Counted from the stretch's first letter, positions 16,874 to 25,859 are shown. The stretch: 64,000 bases of DNA from Nocardia pneumoniae NBRC 100136 (GCF_000308755.1 NZ_BAGF01000040.1:124001-188000); one strand, 5' to 3'. Numbers and translations are program-made. Notes: generated from the sequence alone by a model not told the origin.

Positions 16874-17818
16874 ATGCGTGCTTCGGTAGTGCGGCCTCGA
16901 ACTGAAAACATCACTCGCGCAACGGCTCCGGCCGTCGAAGGTGGACCGACCGTTCTGCGGATGATTCTGGGCGGCCGGATGCGACGGCTGCGCGAGGCTC
17001 GCGGCATTTCGCTCGAGGAGGCGGGCGAGGCGATTCGCGGTTCGCATTCCAAGATCAGTCGCCTCGAGCTGGGCCGGACCGGGTTCCGGGAACGCGACCT
17101 GGTCGATCTGCTGCACCTGTACGGGGTCACCGACGAGGAGGAGCGCGCCGAGTTCAAGCGACTCGCCGCGCAGGCCAACACCTCGGGGTGGTGGCAGAGC
17201 GACTCCGATTGGCTGCCGAAGTGGTTCGACACCTATCTCGGGCTGGAGCAGGGAGCGCAGCTGATTCGCTGCTACGAGCCGCGGGTGATACCCGAGCTGT
17301 TGCAGACTCCCGACTACGCGCGCGCCCTGCTCGTGCTAGCCCATCCCCATGAGGACGAGGAGGCGATCGAGCGGCGTGTGGCCTTGCGCATGCGCCGCCA
17401 GGAAATCCTGAGCAGACCCAACCCGCCGCAGCTGTGGCTGATCCTCGAGGAGGCGGCGCTGCGGCGCAGGATCGGCGGATCGCAGGTGTGGCTGGCCCAG
17501 CTCGACCATGTGCTACGGGCCGCGGACGCGCCGAACATCACCGTGCAAGTGCTTGCCGATCACGTCGGCGGCCCCGCGCTCGCCGACGGGGCCTTCACCA
17601 TGTTGCGCTTCGCCGAGGCGGATCTGCCCGACATCGTCTACCTCCAGCAGCTCACGGGTGCGCTGTATCTGGACAAGCAGGCCGATCTCGCCGCCTATCG
17701 CGCGGTGGCGAACCTGCTTTCGGTCCACGCCGCGCCACCGGAATACACCAGAGAGCTCGTCGCGGCACTGCGCGAGCGCCAACCGGAGACCATGGATCAA
17801 CCGTCGGGCGCCGCCTGA
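16874..17818 (+). CDS. XRE-family regulator with DUF5753 domain (tandem copy 1)
   Basis: 314 residues. HTH: RRLREARGISLEEAGEAIR and SHSKISRLELGRTGF; DUF5753 domain: WFDTYLGLEQGAQLIR, IPELLQTPDYARA, MLRFAEADLPDIVYL. The ATG at 16874 has GGGAG nine bases upstream; the longer frame from 16748 crosses site C and is rejected. It is much closer to the next gene than to the XRE at 7339, so the two arose by tandem duplication. Confidence 0.9.
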   Translation: MRASVVRPRTENITRATAPAVEGGPTVLRMILGGRMRRLREARGISLEEAGEAIRGSHSKISRLELGRTGFRERDLVDLLHLYGVTDEEERAEFKRLAAQANTSGWWQSDSDWLPKWFDTYLGLEQGAQLIRCYEPRVIPELLQTPDYARALLVLAHPHEDEEAIERRVALRMRRQEILSRPNPPQLWLILEEAALRRRIGGSQVWLAQLDHVLRAADAPNITVQVLADHVGGPALADGAFTMLRFAEADLPDIVYLQQLTGALYLDKQADLAAYRAVANLLSVHAAPPEYTRELVAALRERQPETMDQPSGAA

Positions 17819-17891
17819 CCGGATGCTCCGGCGCACCAGGAATATTCGCGGGTACAAGGCCTTTCGGCCATAGCTGAGGACCGGCGCCCGT

Positions 17892-17906
17892 GGCACACTC
17901 GGGAGA
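17892..17906 (+). promoter_or_regulatory. Candidate leaderless promoter of XRE copy 2
   Basis: An extended -10 TGGCACACT ends six bases before the ATG at 17906. The same CACACT hexamer with an upstream TG is found ahead of the XRE gene at 7339. Confidence 0.45.
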
Positions 17907-18853
17907 TGCCTCCTTCGAAGGTGCGACAGGCTACGGATTTCGGCTCCGGTGACCATCCCGGGGCCGGCGGCGGGCCCACGGTCCTCCGGATGATGCTGGG
18001 TGGTCGTCTGCGCCGCCTACGCGAGGACCGCGGCCTGACTCGCGAAGCCGCGGGCGAAGCCATTCGCGGGTCGCATTCGAAGATCAGCAGGCTGGAACTC
18101 GGCCGCACCGGCTGCCGCGAGCGTGACCTGGTGGACCTGCTCGACCTCTATCGGGTGACCGACCCCGACGAGCGGGAGCGGTACCTGGAGCTGGCCAGGC
18201 AAGCCAACGCCTCGGGCTGGTGGGCGCGCGACAACGACTGGTTGCCGAAGTGGTTCGACACCTACCTGGGTTTGGAGCAGGCGGCGCGGTTGATCCGGGG
18301 CTACGAGCCGCGAGCGGTGCCCGAACTGCTGCAGACGCCGGCGTATGCCCGCGCGGTGCTCGGCCTGGCCCATGCGAGTGAGTCGGCGGCGTCGATCGAG
18401 CGTCGCGTCGCACTGCGTATGCGCCGCCAGGAGATCCTGTCCGGGCCGGAGCCCCCGCAGCTGTGGATGATCATCGAGGAAGCCGCGCTGCGCCGCAGGA
18501 TCGGCGGCTCCACCGTCTGGCGTGCCCAGATCGAGCACCTGCTGCGGGCGGAGGCGCGGCCGAACATCACCATCCAGATCCTGGCCGACCACGTGGGTGG
18601 GCCCGCACTGGCCGATGGCGCCTTCACCGTGTTGCGTTTCGCCGAGGCGGACCTGCCCGACATCGTCTACCTCCAGCAGTTGACCGGCGCGCTCTATCTG
18701 GACAAGGTCGCCGATCTGGACGCGTATTACGCCGTGCTGAACCAGCTTTCCGTACTCGCGCCGCCGCCGGAACACTCCCGACGACTACTGGAAGCGATGC
18801 GTGACGGCGCCCCGCCGACCGTCGACGAACCAGGAATCCGCGCGCAAGCCTGA
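17906..18853 (+). CDS. XRE-family regulator with DUF5753 domain (tandem copy 2)
   Basis: 315 residues with the same layout as copy 1: HTH at LRRLREDRGLTREAAGEAIR / SHSKISRLELGRTGC, DUF5753 with WFDTYLGLEQAARLIR, VPELLQTPAYARAV and VLRFAEADLPDIVYL. It begins 87 bp after copy 1 and has its own likely leaderless promoter. No DUF397 partner is beside either tandem copy, unlike the XRE at 7339. Ligand and targets unknown. Confidence 0.9.
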   Translation: MPPSKVRQATDFGSGDHPGAGGGPTVLRMMLGGRLRRLREDRGLTREAAGEAIRGSHSKISRLELGRTGCRERDLVDLLDLYRVTDPDERERYLELARQANASGWWARDNDWLPKWFDTYLGLEQAARLIRGYEPRAVPELLQTPAYARAVLGLAHASESAASIERRVALRMRRQEILSGPEPPQLWMIIEEAALRRRIGGSTVWRAQIEHLLRAEARPNITIQILADHVGGPALADGAFTVLRFAEADLPDIVYLQQLTGALYLDKVADLDAYYAVLNQLSVLAPPPEHSRRLLEAMRDGAPPTVDEPGIRAQA

Positions 18854-18925
18854 CAGCGTCCGTCCATGGCGACACGGCGCGGCAGTGCGTGCTCGTGCGG
18901 GGAGTGGGCCAGGCCACAGCAAAGT

Positions 18926-18956
18926 ATTGTCCCAATGGGACAATAAGGGGTAGGCT
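18926..18956 (+). promoter_or_regulatory. Palindromic operator overlapping the TetR promoter
   Basis: ATTGTCCCA-A-TGGGACAAT is a perfect 9-bp inverted repeat around one central base (18926-18944). It contains a -35 TTGTCC (18927-18932); 18 bp on is a -10 TAGGCT (18951-18956), seven bases from the ATG at 18963. The layout predicts a leaderless, autorepressed tetR gene. Confidence 0.75.
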
Positions 18957-18962
18957 GAATTC

Positions 18963-19622
18963 ATGAGCGACGACGGAGTCGGTCTGGACGGTCGTCGGCT
19001 GCGCACTCGCCGCAGTCGCGAGGCGCTGTCGCGCGCGGCGTTCGATCTGCTCACCGAGCGGGGGCTCGACGCGGTCGCGGTCGAGGACATCGCGGTGCGG
19101 GCCGGTGTCACCCGACGCACCTTCAGCAGGCATTTCGCCTCCATCGAGGAGGCCATTCTCGGCGATGTCGATCAGGACGTGCACCTGTTCAACGAGGCGC
19201 TGTGCCGTCGACCGCCGTCCGAGCCGCCCTTGGTCGCCTATCGCAACGCCGTCCACGACTGGCTCGCCACCGAGTACGGGGGCGCCCGCGCCGCGCTGTT
19301 GGCGCGGCGCTGGGCACTGTTCCAGCGTTTCGAGGACGAGCCCGAGCTGTTCGCCGGTTACCAGCGCATCCGCATCGACGGACAGCGCGAATCGGTCCGG
19401 ATCATCGCGGCGAGGCTGGGGGTGGATCCGCAGACGGATCCACGCCCGGCCGCCGCCGTCGCCGCCGGTGCGGGCATGTTGCTCGCGGCGTTGCAGAGCT
19501 GGGCGGCGGGCCCGGACCCGATGGGCCTGCCCGGCCTCGTCGAAGAGTTCTTCGACACCCTCCTCACCCTCACTGCCGAATTCCGTTCCGAGGAGTCACC
19601 GTCATGTCTACCGGGTCGGTGA
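18963..19622 (+). CDS. TetR-family transcriptional regulator
   Basis: 219 residues. The N-terminal HTH covers SREALSRAAFDLLTERGLDA and VAVRAGVTRRTFSRHFAS, the standard TetR pattern; the remaining helices form a ligand pocket (MftR-type C-domain likely). It overlaps the next gene by 19 bp, so both are transcribed together. The palindrome over its promoter is its most probable binding site. Confidence 0.9.
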   Translation: MSDDGVGLDGRRLRTRRSREALSRAAFDLLTERGLDAVAVEDIAVRAGVTRRTFSRHFASIEEAILGDVDQDVHLFNEALCRRPPSEPPLVAYRNAVHDWLATEYGGARAALLARRWALFQRFEDEPELFAGYQRIRIDGQRESVRIIAARLGVDPQTDPRPAAAVAAGAGMLLAALQSWAAGPDPMGLPGLVEEFFDTLLTLTAEFRSEESPSCLPGR

Positions 19623-20185
19623 GCATCTACCGCCGGACGTGCCGACGCGTCGGGCTGGACCGAAATCCCCTGCGCCGCAGGGAAGACCGCCTGCAAACCG
19701 GGCTGGCCGCCGTGCTTGTCCTGGTGTTCTTGATCGTCGTTCCCGTGCTGGCGGTCACCGTCGGCGGCACGATCTACCGCGTGGAAACGGCAGCGGTGCA
19801 AGCCGAGACGGTCCGGCTGCACCAGGTCGACGCCACCGTGATCGAGGTCGGAAAAGCCCCGCTGTACGCGCCGGTCGTGCCCGCGCGAGTGTCCTGGAAG
19901 GACGCCGAAGGCGTGACACACACGGCCGACTATCAGTCGACCACGGTCGTGGAGCCCGGTTCCACCGTGTCGATCTGGTTGAACGAAGGCGGGGTCATCG
20001 TGGAGCCGCCGTCCTCGACCCAGGCCGCCAGCAAAGCGGTTCTGCTCACCGCGGGCGCGCTGTGCGGTGTCTCGGCCGTGCTCGGGGGTAGCTACTGGCT
20101 GGTGCGCCGCGGCCTGGACCGGCGGCGCCTGCGGCGGTGGGAATCCGAATGGGTGGCCGCGGATCTCACCTGGGGGCATGGCTGA
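19604..20185 (+). CDS. Rv1733c-type conserved membrane protein
   Basis: 193 residues. A basic N-terminus with RNPLRRREDRLQ is followed by one membrane helix (AAVLVLVFLIVVPVLAVTV), an outside domain with VDATVIEVG, VPARVSWKDAEGVTHTADY and VSIWLNEGG, then a second helix and a basic tail with LDRRRLRRWESEW. This matches the mycobacterial Rv1733c family, whose role is unknown. The ATG at 19604 has GAGGAG eight bases upstream and overlaps the tetR end, so the TetR protein likely controls it. Confidence 0.85.
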   Translation: MSTGSVSIYRRTCRRVGLDRNPLRRREDRLQTGLAAVLVLVFLIVVPVLAVTVGGTIYRVETAAVQAETVRLHQVDATVIEVGKAPLYAPVVPARVSWKDAEGVTHTADYQSTTVVEPGSTVSIWLNEGGVIVEPPSSTQAASKAVLLTAGALCGVSAVLGGSYWLVRRGLDRRRLRRWESEWVAADLTWGHG

Positions 20186-20722
20186 GCCCGAGTGCGGCGT
20201 GCCCGCCGAGCGAGGGTAGGGACCCGCGCAGCGGGCACGTCGCGTGCCGGGCCACAACGCGGCGAACGAGGGGTCCGGCACTGCTGCGACGGTAAGGCAT
20301 GGGTGAGCGGGTTCGCCCGTTGCGGCGCCCATCATCGGAGATCCCACTAATGTCGCCTGGTTACGTTGTGAGACAACCTAACCCGGCTGCCCGCGAACGC
20401 CGGATGAGGGCGCCGCGCCGCGGCTTGTGTGATGTCCCAATCGCGGTGATGGGTGCCGATGAACCCTCCCGAGGGCGTGCACGGGCACTTCTCAGGGCGG
20501 TCGAGACGGCTCTAGGGTGACCACGACGCAGCGCCGGAATGCGCGGTCGGCGCTGCGTCGCATACCCCGACCACCCGAGGGCCGCGACGTAGATCGCCAT
20601 ATTTCCGAATGGCTCGAGTGCTTGTGATCCCGCCCAACACGTAGGGCGGTCCCTGATGAGTTACCTGATTCGAACCCGCATATCTCGATTTCATCACGAT
20701 CGGTCGCTAACCTTCGGTAGGC
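20186..20722 (+). other. Intergenic region, no gene supported
   Basis: An 8-bp inverted repeat (GTGCCCGC at 20199-20206, GCGGGCAC at 20231-20238) may end the tetR operon. Short open frames exist but lack ribosome sites and family features. A -10-like TAACCT lies nine bases before the ATG at 20723. Confidence 0.5.
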
Positions 20723-21670
20723 ATGACGGGCAGGCAGCCGAGAACGAGTACCGAGATGTTGACATCGAAACTCGTCGCACATCTGGCCGAGCACTCCGGC
20801 CACGACGCGTCCGGCGATGTGGCGACCGCCGCGCGGAACTGTTTGGCTACGGCCGTCGAACTCCTGGCTCCACGCACGTCGACGACGGAAACGCGGCCTC
20901 CCGAGATCGCCGGATTCGCGGCACGCTGGGCGCGCGAGGGTATCGCGCTGGAAACGGTGCTGGGCGCATACCACGACGAAATCAGAAACGGACTGGAATT
21001 CCTCGCCGACCAGGTCGCGGACGAGCGGGCGGATTATTTTCTCGCCGGCGCGCGGCTGGCGGTCCGCGTGCTGGAAATGGTGACCCTGGCCGCGTCGACC
21101 GCCTACGTCGACGAGCATCGCGCGGTCGCCCGGGAACATCAGACCGCCGCTCAGACGCTGGTCTCGGCGTTGCTCGGGGGGCAGGCCGTCGGCGAGCTCG
21201 CCCGCGAGACCGGCATTTCGATCGCGCGGTCCTACCAGGTGGTGGCCTTGGGCATTCCGCCGCACCCGGACGAGCGAAGACCCGGCGCGGGCGCGCTCGC
21301 CGCCCGCCGCAAGCTCCGCCGCGTCCAGGCCGCGCTGGCCGGTCCGCTGGGCTCCCGTGCGCTGTCGGTGCTGTCCGCCGCGGGCGGCACGGTGCTGGTG
21401 CCCCTGGATGACCCGCTCGCCCGCACCGGACCCTTCAGCATGACCGACGAGGTACTGGCCATGGTCGGCGACGCCGCCGAGGTGCCGTTGACCGCCGCGG
21501 TCGCGACCGGCCGGACCGCGCGCATCCCCGAACTCGCCGGTCGCGCGCACGATCTCCTGGACCGGCTGCGCGCGGCGGGTGGACCACCGGGGTTGTACCG
21601 GGTGGCCGAACCGGACGATATGAACATCGTCACCGCGCCCAGCGATCACGTAATTGGACGCTCGGCATGA
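20723..21670 (+). CDS. PucR-like protein lacking the DNA-binding domain
   Basis: 315 residues. It aligns through its length with the PucR regulator at 3951-5213: RWAREGIALETVLGAYHDEI, EHQTAAQTLVSALLGG, ARSYQVVALGIPPHPDER and PPGLYRVAE are matching blocks. It then ends in a short tail (NIVTAPSDHVIGRSA) just where the other protein goes on for about 100 residues with its HTH. The bases after the stop do not encode an HTH in any frame. It is therefore a sensor-only paralogue or a decayed regulator. Probable leaderless start. Confidence 0.8.
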   Translation: MTGRQPRTSTEMLTSKLVAHLAEHSGHDASGDVATAARNCLATAVELLAPRTSTTETRPPEIAGFAARWAREGIALETVLGAYHDEIRNGLEFLADQVADERADYFLAGARLAVRVLEMVTLAASTAYVDEHRAVAREHQTAAQTLVSALLGGQAVGELARETGISIARSYQVVALGIPPHPDERRPGAGALAARRKLRRVQAALAGPLGSRALSVLSAAGGTVLVPLDDPLARTGPFSMTDEVLAMVGDAAEVPLTAAVATGRTARIPELAGRAHDLLDRLRAAGGPPGLYRVAEPDDMNIVTAPSDHVIGRSA

Positions 21671-21728
21671 CTATTCGTCCGCTATTGTCGACTGTGCCCT
21701 GTTGTCGAGGGTGAGCTAAGGAGTGCGA

Positions 21729-22163
21729 GTGACCACCGCGTTGTCCGATCGCCATATTCCGCGCGAACTCGAGCCCGCCGCCGAACACACATTCACCGAC
21801 CACCCCGAGACCTGGAATCCGCACGATTACGTGCCGTGGGATGATTGCCGCGAATTCACTGTGGCGGGTCGCGTTGATCAGGGGCTCGGTCGATCCGCAC
21901 TTCCGGACGCACCGCAGAGCGCGATTATCACGAATCTGTGCCTGGAAGACGGTCCGGCGTCCTATCACCGGGAGATCTCGGAGTACTTCGCCCTCGGCAG
22001 TGTGTGCGCTGCTCAGGTCGATCAGTGGAGCACCGAGGAGAACCGCAACACGGACGCGGTGGCGCGGCTCACCTGGCCGATCGCGGAGCGCACCGACTTC
22101 TCCGGCGAGGGCGCCCGCGCCCGCGTGGAATCGCAGGCGGAATGGGCCGCCGCGGCGCGATGA
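21729..22163 (+). pseudogene. Truncated acyl-ACP desaturase (DesA-like) remnant
   Basis: About 144 residues against about 300 for intact enzymes. The first ~100 residues follow the DesA/stearoyl-ACP desaturase pattern: LSDRHIPRELEPAAEHTF, WNPHDYVPWDD, LCLEDGPASYHREI and WSTEENRNT. The iron-binding EExxH motif, normally in WTAEENRH, reads EENRN, so the His ligand is lost, and the second iron site is missing altogether. The rest is unrelated residues ending in the ATGA overlap with the mycolyltransferase gene. AAGGAG precedes the GTG, so it may still be translated and drive coupled translation. Confidence 0.75.
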
Positions 22164-23203
22164 GGATGCGCGGACCGATCACCGCGGCGATGGCGGTCAT
22201 CGCCGCGGTGGCCGCCGCGCCTGTGCTCGCCGATCCGGTGACGCCGACCCCGCCGACCCCGGCGGTACCGCCCCCCGCCGTCGACCCTGGGATGACCCGG
22301 ACCGGCTTGATCTCGATCGAGAAGATCGCGCCGCGGCGCGAACGCCTGGCGATCGCGTCGTCGGCAATGCGCCGGATCATCACCGTCGACGTGCTGCGCG
22401 GCAGTGGCACGGGGCCACGGCCGGTGCTGTATCTGCTCGACGGGGTCGACGGCGACGCCACCTCCGCTTGGCTGACCAAGGGCGACGCCGCGGAGTTCTT
22501 CGCGGACAAGCCGGTCGACGTCGTGCTGACCGGCGGCGGCACCGGCAGCATGTACAGCGACTGGATTCGCCAGGACACCGCGCTCGGCCTCAATCGCTGG
22601 GAGACCTTCCTCACCACCGAGCTTCCGCCCATCGTGGAATCGCTGCTGCGCACCGACGGCCGCCGCGCGATCGCGGGGGTGTCGATGGGAGCGCAGGCGG
22701 CGATGATGCTGGCGCAGCGTCATCCCGGCTGGTATCGGGCTGTTGCCGGGATGAGCGGCTGCTACTCGACGTCCGACCCGCTCGGCCACGCCGTCACCAC
22801 CATCACGGTGGCCTCGCGCGGCGGCAACGTAGACAACCTCTGGGGGCCGCCGACCTCACCGGAATGGGCCGCGCACGACAGCCTGCTGCACGCGGAAGGG
22901 CTGCGCGGCACCGGGATCTACCTGTCGGCCGCCACCGGCCTGCCCACCGGCGCCGACCTCGTGGCGGTCGCCAACTCGCCGACGATCGCGGAGGCACTGC
23001 GCACCGCGGGTGGTGGCGCGGCGCTGGAGGCGGGCGCCCGAGCGTGCACCGAGCGGTTCGCCGCGCGGCTGGCCGAACTGGAGATCCCGGTCACCGTCGA
23101 GTACTCTGCCGCCGGAATGCATACCTGGCCCGATTTCCAGGCTCAGCTGCCGAAGATGTGGCAGGTGCTCGCGCCCGCGCTCGAGGTTCCCGAGTCCTCG
23201 TGA
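22160..23203 (+). CDS. Antigen 85-type mycolyltransferase/esterase
   Basis: 347 residues. A signal peptide (TAAMAVIAAVAAAPVLA) and a Pro/Thr linker lead into the esterase domain: VLYLLDGVDGDATSAW, DWIRQDTALGLNRWETFLT, GVSMGA (Ser175) and SAAGMHTWPDF near the C-terminus with the catalytic His. In mycolate bacteria these enzymes move mycolic acids from trehalose monomycolate to the wall and trehalose. Its ATG overlaps the stop of the truncated desaturase. A second family member is at 48848. Confidence 0.88.
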   Translation: MRMRGPITAAMAVIAAVAAAPVLADPVTPTPPTPAVPPPAVDPGMTRTGLISIEKIAPRRERLAIASSAMRRIITVDVLRGSGTGPRPVLYLLDGVDGDATSAWLTKGDAAEFFADKPVDVVLTGGGTGSMYSDWIRQDTALGLNRWETFLTTELPPIVESLLRTDGRRAIAGVSMGAQAAMMLAQRHPGWYRAVAGMSGCYSTSDPLGHAVTTITVASRGGNVDNLWGPPTSPEWAAHDSLLHAEGLRGTGIYLSAATGLPTGADLVAVANSPTIAEALRTAGGGAALEAGARACTERFAARLAELEIPVTVEYSAAGMHTWPDFQAQLPKMWQVLAPALEVPESS

Positions 23204-23245
23204 GGACGCGCGGAATCTCCGCCGTGCGGCGGCGTTGACTTCGGT

Positions 23246-24298
23246 ATGACATCGGCCCTGTCCTCGGTTCGATTCTCCGTGCTCGACCGCTCGCGTGTCC
23301 GGCGCGGCCAGAGCCATCCGGCCGCGCTGCGCGAGACCGTCGAGTTCGCCCGGCTCGTCGAGCAGTGGGGGTATCACCGCTTCTGGGTGTCCGAGCACCA
23401 CAGCGTGCCCGGCGTGGCCGGTTCGGCGCCGACGGTGCTCGCGGCCGCCGCGGCCGCCGCGACTTCCCGGATCCGGATCGGCACCGGCGGCGTGATGCTG
23501 CCCAATCATCAGCCTCTGGTCGTGGCCGAGCAATTCGGTGTGCTGGAGTCGCTGTATCCGGGACGTATCGATATGGGCCTGGGCCGGTCGGTGGGTTTCA
23601 CCGACGGCGTGCGGCGGGCACTCGGGCACGACAAGCGCGATGCCGAGGACTTCGACGCCCAGCTCGCCGAGCTGCTGGCGTACTTCGCCGAGGGCAGCCG
23701 GGGCGTGCATGCCTGGCCCGCGCAGGGACTGAGCGTTCCCGCCTTCCTGCTGGCGACCGGGTCCGGCGCCGCGCGTGCGGCCCGGTTCGGGCTGCCGCTC
23801 GTGATCGCCGCGGCGGGCGGCGAGGACCGCATGATCGAGGCCATCGAGCGTTATCGCGCGGATTTCCGTCCCGGAGTGGCGGGTGCGGAACCCTACGTGG
23901 TGGTCTCGGGATCGATCGTCATCGCCGACACCACGGCACAGGCACATCGTCTGCTGCTGCCGGAGGCATGGTCCGCCGCGTACGCGCGCACCCGCGGCGA
24001 GTTCCCGCCTCTGATCCCGCCATCGGACATCGAGACGCGCACCATGACCGATCGGGAACGCGCGATCTTCGACGAGGGGCTGCGCGGGCATCTGTACGGC
24101 ACCGAGGACGAGGTGGCCGAACAACTGGAGCGGCTGGTGACCAGGACCGGTGCCGACGAGATCCTGGTGCATACCAGTACCTATGACCGCGCCGCCCGCT
24201 TGGCATCGCACCGCAGGCTGGCGCTGCTCACCGGCATGCTGCGTGATCCCGCCCGGGTCGACGGGCCGGGTGTGGGCCGGGCCGACGCGGCGGCATGA
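23246..24298 (+). CDS. LLM-class flavin-dependent oxidoreductase (MsnO8-like)
   Basis: 350 residues. RFSVLDRSRVRRGQ, FWVSEHHSVPGVAGSAP, RIRIGTGGVMLPNHQPL and VAEQFGVLESLYPGRIDMGLGR (split here) are the strand and loop motifs of the luciferase-like monooxygenase TIM barrel, closest to the MsnO8 subgroup. Such enzymes use FMN or F420 to oxidise small molecules; the substrate is unknown. It starts 42 bp after the mycolyltransferase and meets the dehydratase-like gene end to end with no gap. Confidence 0.88.
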   Translation: MTSALSSVRFSVLDRSRVRRGQSHPAALRETVEFARLVEQWGYHRFWVSEHHSVPGVAGSAPTVLAAAAAAATSRIRIGTGGVMLPNHQPLVVAEQFGVLESLYPGRIDMGLGRSVGFTDGVRRALGHDKRDAEDFDAQLAELLAYFAEGSRGVHAWPAQGLSVPAFLLATGSGAARAARFGLPLVIAAAGGEDRMIEAIERYRADFRPGVAGAEPYVVVSGSIVIADTTAQAHRLLLPEAWSAAYARTRGEFPPLIPPSDIETRTMTDRERAIFDEGLRGHLYGTEDEVAEQLERLVTRTGADEILVHTSTYDRAARLASHRRLALLTGMLRDPARVDGPGVGRADAAA

Positions 24299-25354
24299 TC
24301 AGATGGTGGCCCGAATCGCTTGTGGAAAGCGCACTTCGGCCGCTGCATAGCCGAACATCCTGCGACCTTCGGCCCGTGCGTCCACCGCGATGGTCGCCCG
24401 CCGCCTGCGCGGATCAATGGAGGTGACCCGGCCGCGGAACTCGACCGTCCCGGTCGCCAAGGGGGGAACGCGCAAGTAGTGCGTGTTGTGCGCGAACTGC
24501 GCGCGGAAACGGGTGAGCGCCGTGGGGTCGCCGAGCCAGGCACTCACAAACGAAGCGGCCAATCCCAGCTTCAGCATGCCGGGTGCGACCACGGTCGGCA
24601 GACCGCTGGCAACGGCGATTCGTTCGTCGAAGAGTACCGGATTGGCGTCTCCGGTCACCCCGGCGTAGTTGACCAGGTCGCCACGAGACAAGCGCACGGT
24701 TCGCGGCGGCAGTTCCGTGCCCACCGCGAGGTCGGCGAAATCGACTCCCGGCTGCGGTATCCGGCGTGTGGGCGCTGGTGCGAGACAGTCGGCCGCGTGC
24801 GGGACGACCGCCTCGGTTCGGCCCTGCCGGGTCGGGGCAGAGGACATCGCGACAGTGCGTAGCGCCTCGGCCAGCCTCGGATCACGACCGCCGACGCGTG
24901 CCAGCAAGGCGCTGGAGCCGGTCTGCACCACCATGCCGTCCTGGTCGACGAGCACGCTCTTGATCGCGAGCACGTCGTAGTCGCCGAAGTGCCGGAACGA
25001 TTCGAAGTAGACGTCACAGGTCAGGCGGTCCCCGGCGACCAGCGGTCTGCCGAAGTCGAATACCTGGTCCGCGTGCAGAATCCGAGTCGGCTCGTACCCG
25101 GTGATCAGCGAATCCATGATTTCCCGATGCACTCTGGTGAGAATTATCGAGCTGAACGTCGCCGGCGCGACGAGTCCGGGAAATCCCAGCTCGGCCGCGG
25201 CGGCCTCGCTCCAATGCGCCGGGTGGTAATCCTGGACGGCGCGGGCGAATTCCCGGATCTTTTCCCGTTCCACCTGGTAGGGGACGGCGGAACGATAACG
25301 ATGGTCGACGAGTGCCCTCGCCTGATCAGCCGGATTCACGGCGGTCTCGTTCAT
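24299..25354 (-). CDS. HadAB-like MaoC fusion with lost catalytic His
   Basis: 351 residues, the same two-domain plan as 15496-16560. The N-domain has EREKIREFARAVQDYHPAHW and GFPGLVAPATFSSIIL. The C-domain keeps YAGVTGDANPVLF, but the His of the hydratase motif (Asp-x4-His) is Leu241, although Asp236 remains. The remaining fold looks intact (AQFAHNTHYLRVPPL, TGTVEFRGRV). It should not dehydrate by the usual mechanism and may be a structural or regulatory partner. AGGAG lies five bases before the ATG at 25354. Confidence 0.82.
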   Translation of the reverse strand: MNETAVNPADQARALVDHRYRSAVPYQVEREKIREFARAVQDYHPAHWSEAAAAELGFPGLVAPATFSSIILTRVHREIMDSLITGYEPTRILHADQVFDFGRPLVAGDRLTCDVYFESFRHFGDYDVLAIKSVLVDQDGMVVQTGSSALLARVGGRDPRLAEALRTVAMSSAPTRQGRTEAVVPHAADCLAPAPTRRIPQPGVDFADLAVGTELPPRTVRLSRGDLVNYAGVTGDANPVLFDERIAVASGLPTVVAPGMLKLGLAASFVSAWLGDPTALTRFRAQFAHNTHYLRVPPLATGTVEFRGRVTSIDPRRRRATIAVDARAEGRRMFGYAAAEVRFPQAIRATI

Positions 25355-25859
25355 GGTTGCTCCTGTATTGCGAAACGGTGCTGGTCGGCAGGCTCCGGTC
25401 CGGCGAGGGGGTCGTGAAAGAAGCCATCCCGCGGTCGATATGGTCGGTGGCGACCGGCACGGCGTCGCGCGAGCGCCGACGCGCGTGTTGCGAATCATGC
25501 TGGCGGACATGAGATCTCCAAGTGGTTAGCCATCGGATGGCCACCGACGGCGAAGTGCGAGTTTATCCATGATGCCTCCGCGCGCCGATGCGGAACCGTG
25601 ATCGCTTGGTGATTTGGAGGATTCACCGTTTCGCCGCGGTGTTTTTGTGCTGGCTTCCCTATCGCCCCCAATACCGGGAATTGTCGTCGCATTGTGGCGT
25701 ATCCCTAGGCCCCGAAAAGGCATTCGTGAGGTCTCCAGATCCGATCGTTCCGCGTAGGCGGTCGCGTTGGGCGGTTCTAGCGTTGGCGCAGTTTCGGTGC
25801 CGTCGACCCGCAAGAACGGCACCGTCCCTCGAACATCGTGGTTTGCAGGAAGGCATGTA
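25355..25859 (+). other. Intergenic region between divergent dehydratase-like and lipase genes
   Basis: No gene is supported. An imperfect inverted repeat around 25524-25545 (GGTTAGCCATC / GATGGCCACC) could be an operator. The lipase promoter lies at the right end. Confidence 0.45.

Noticed and set aside
20299..20520. 73-residue open frame between the TetR operon and the PucR-like gene
   Set aside because: No ribosome site and no family features; composition is that of non-coding GC-rich DNA.
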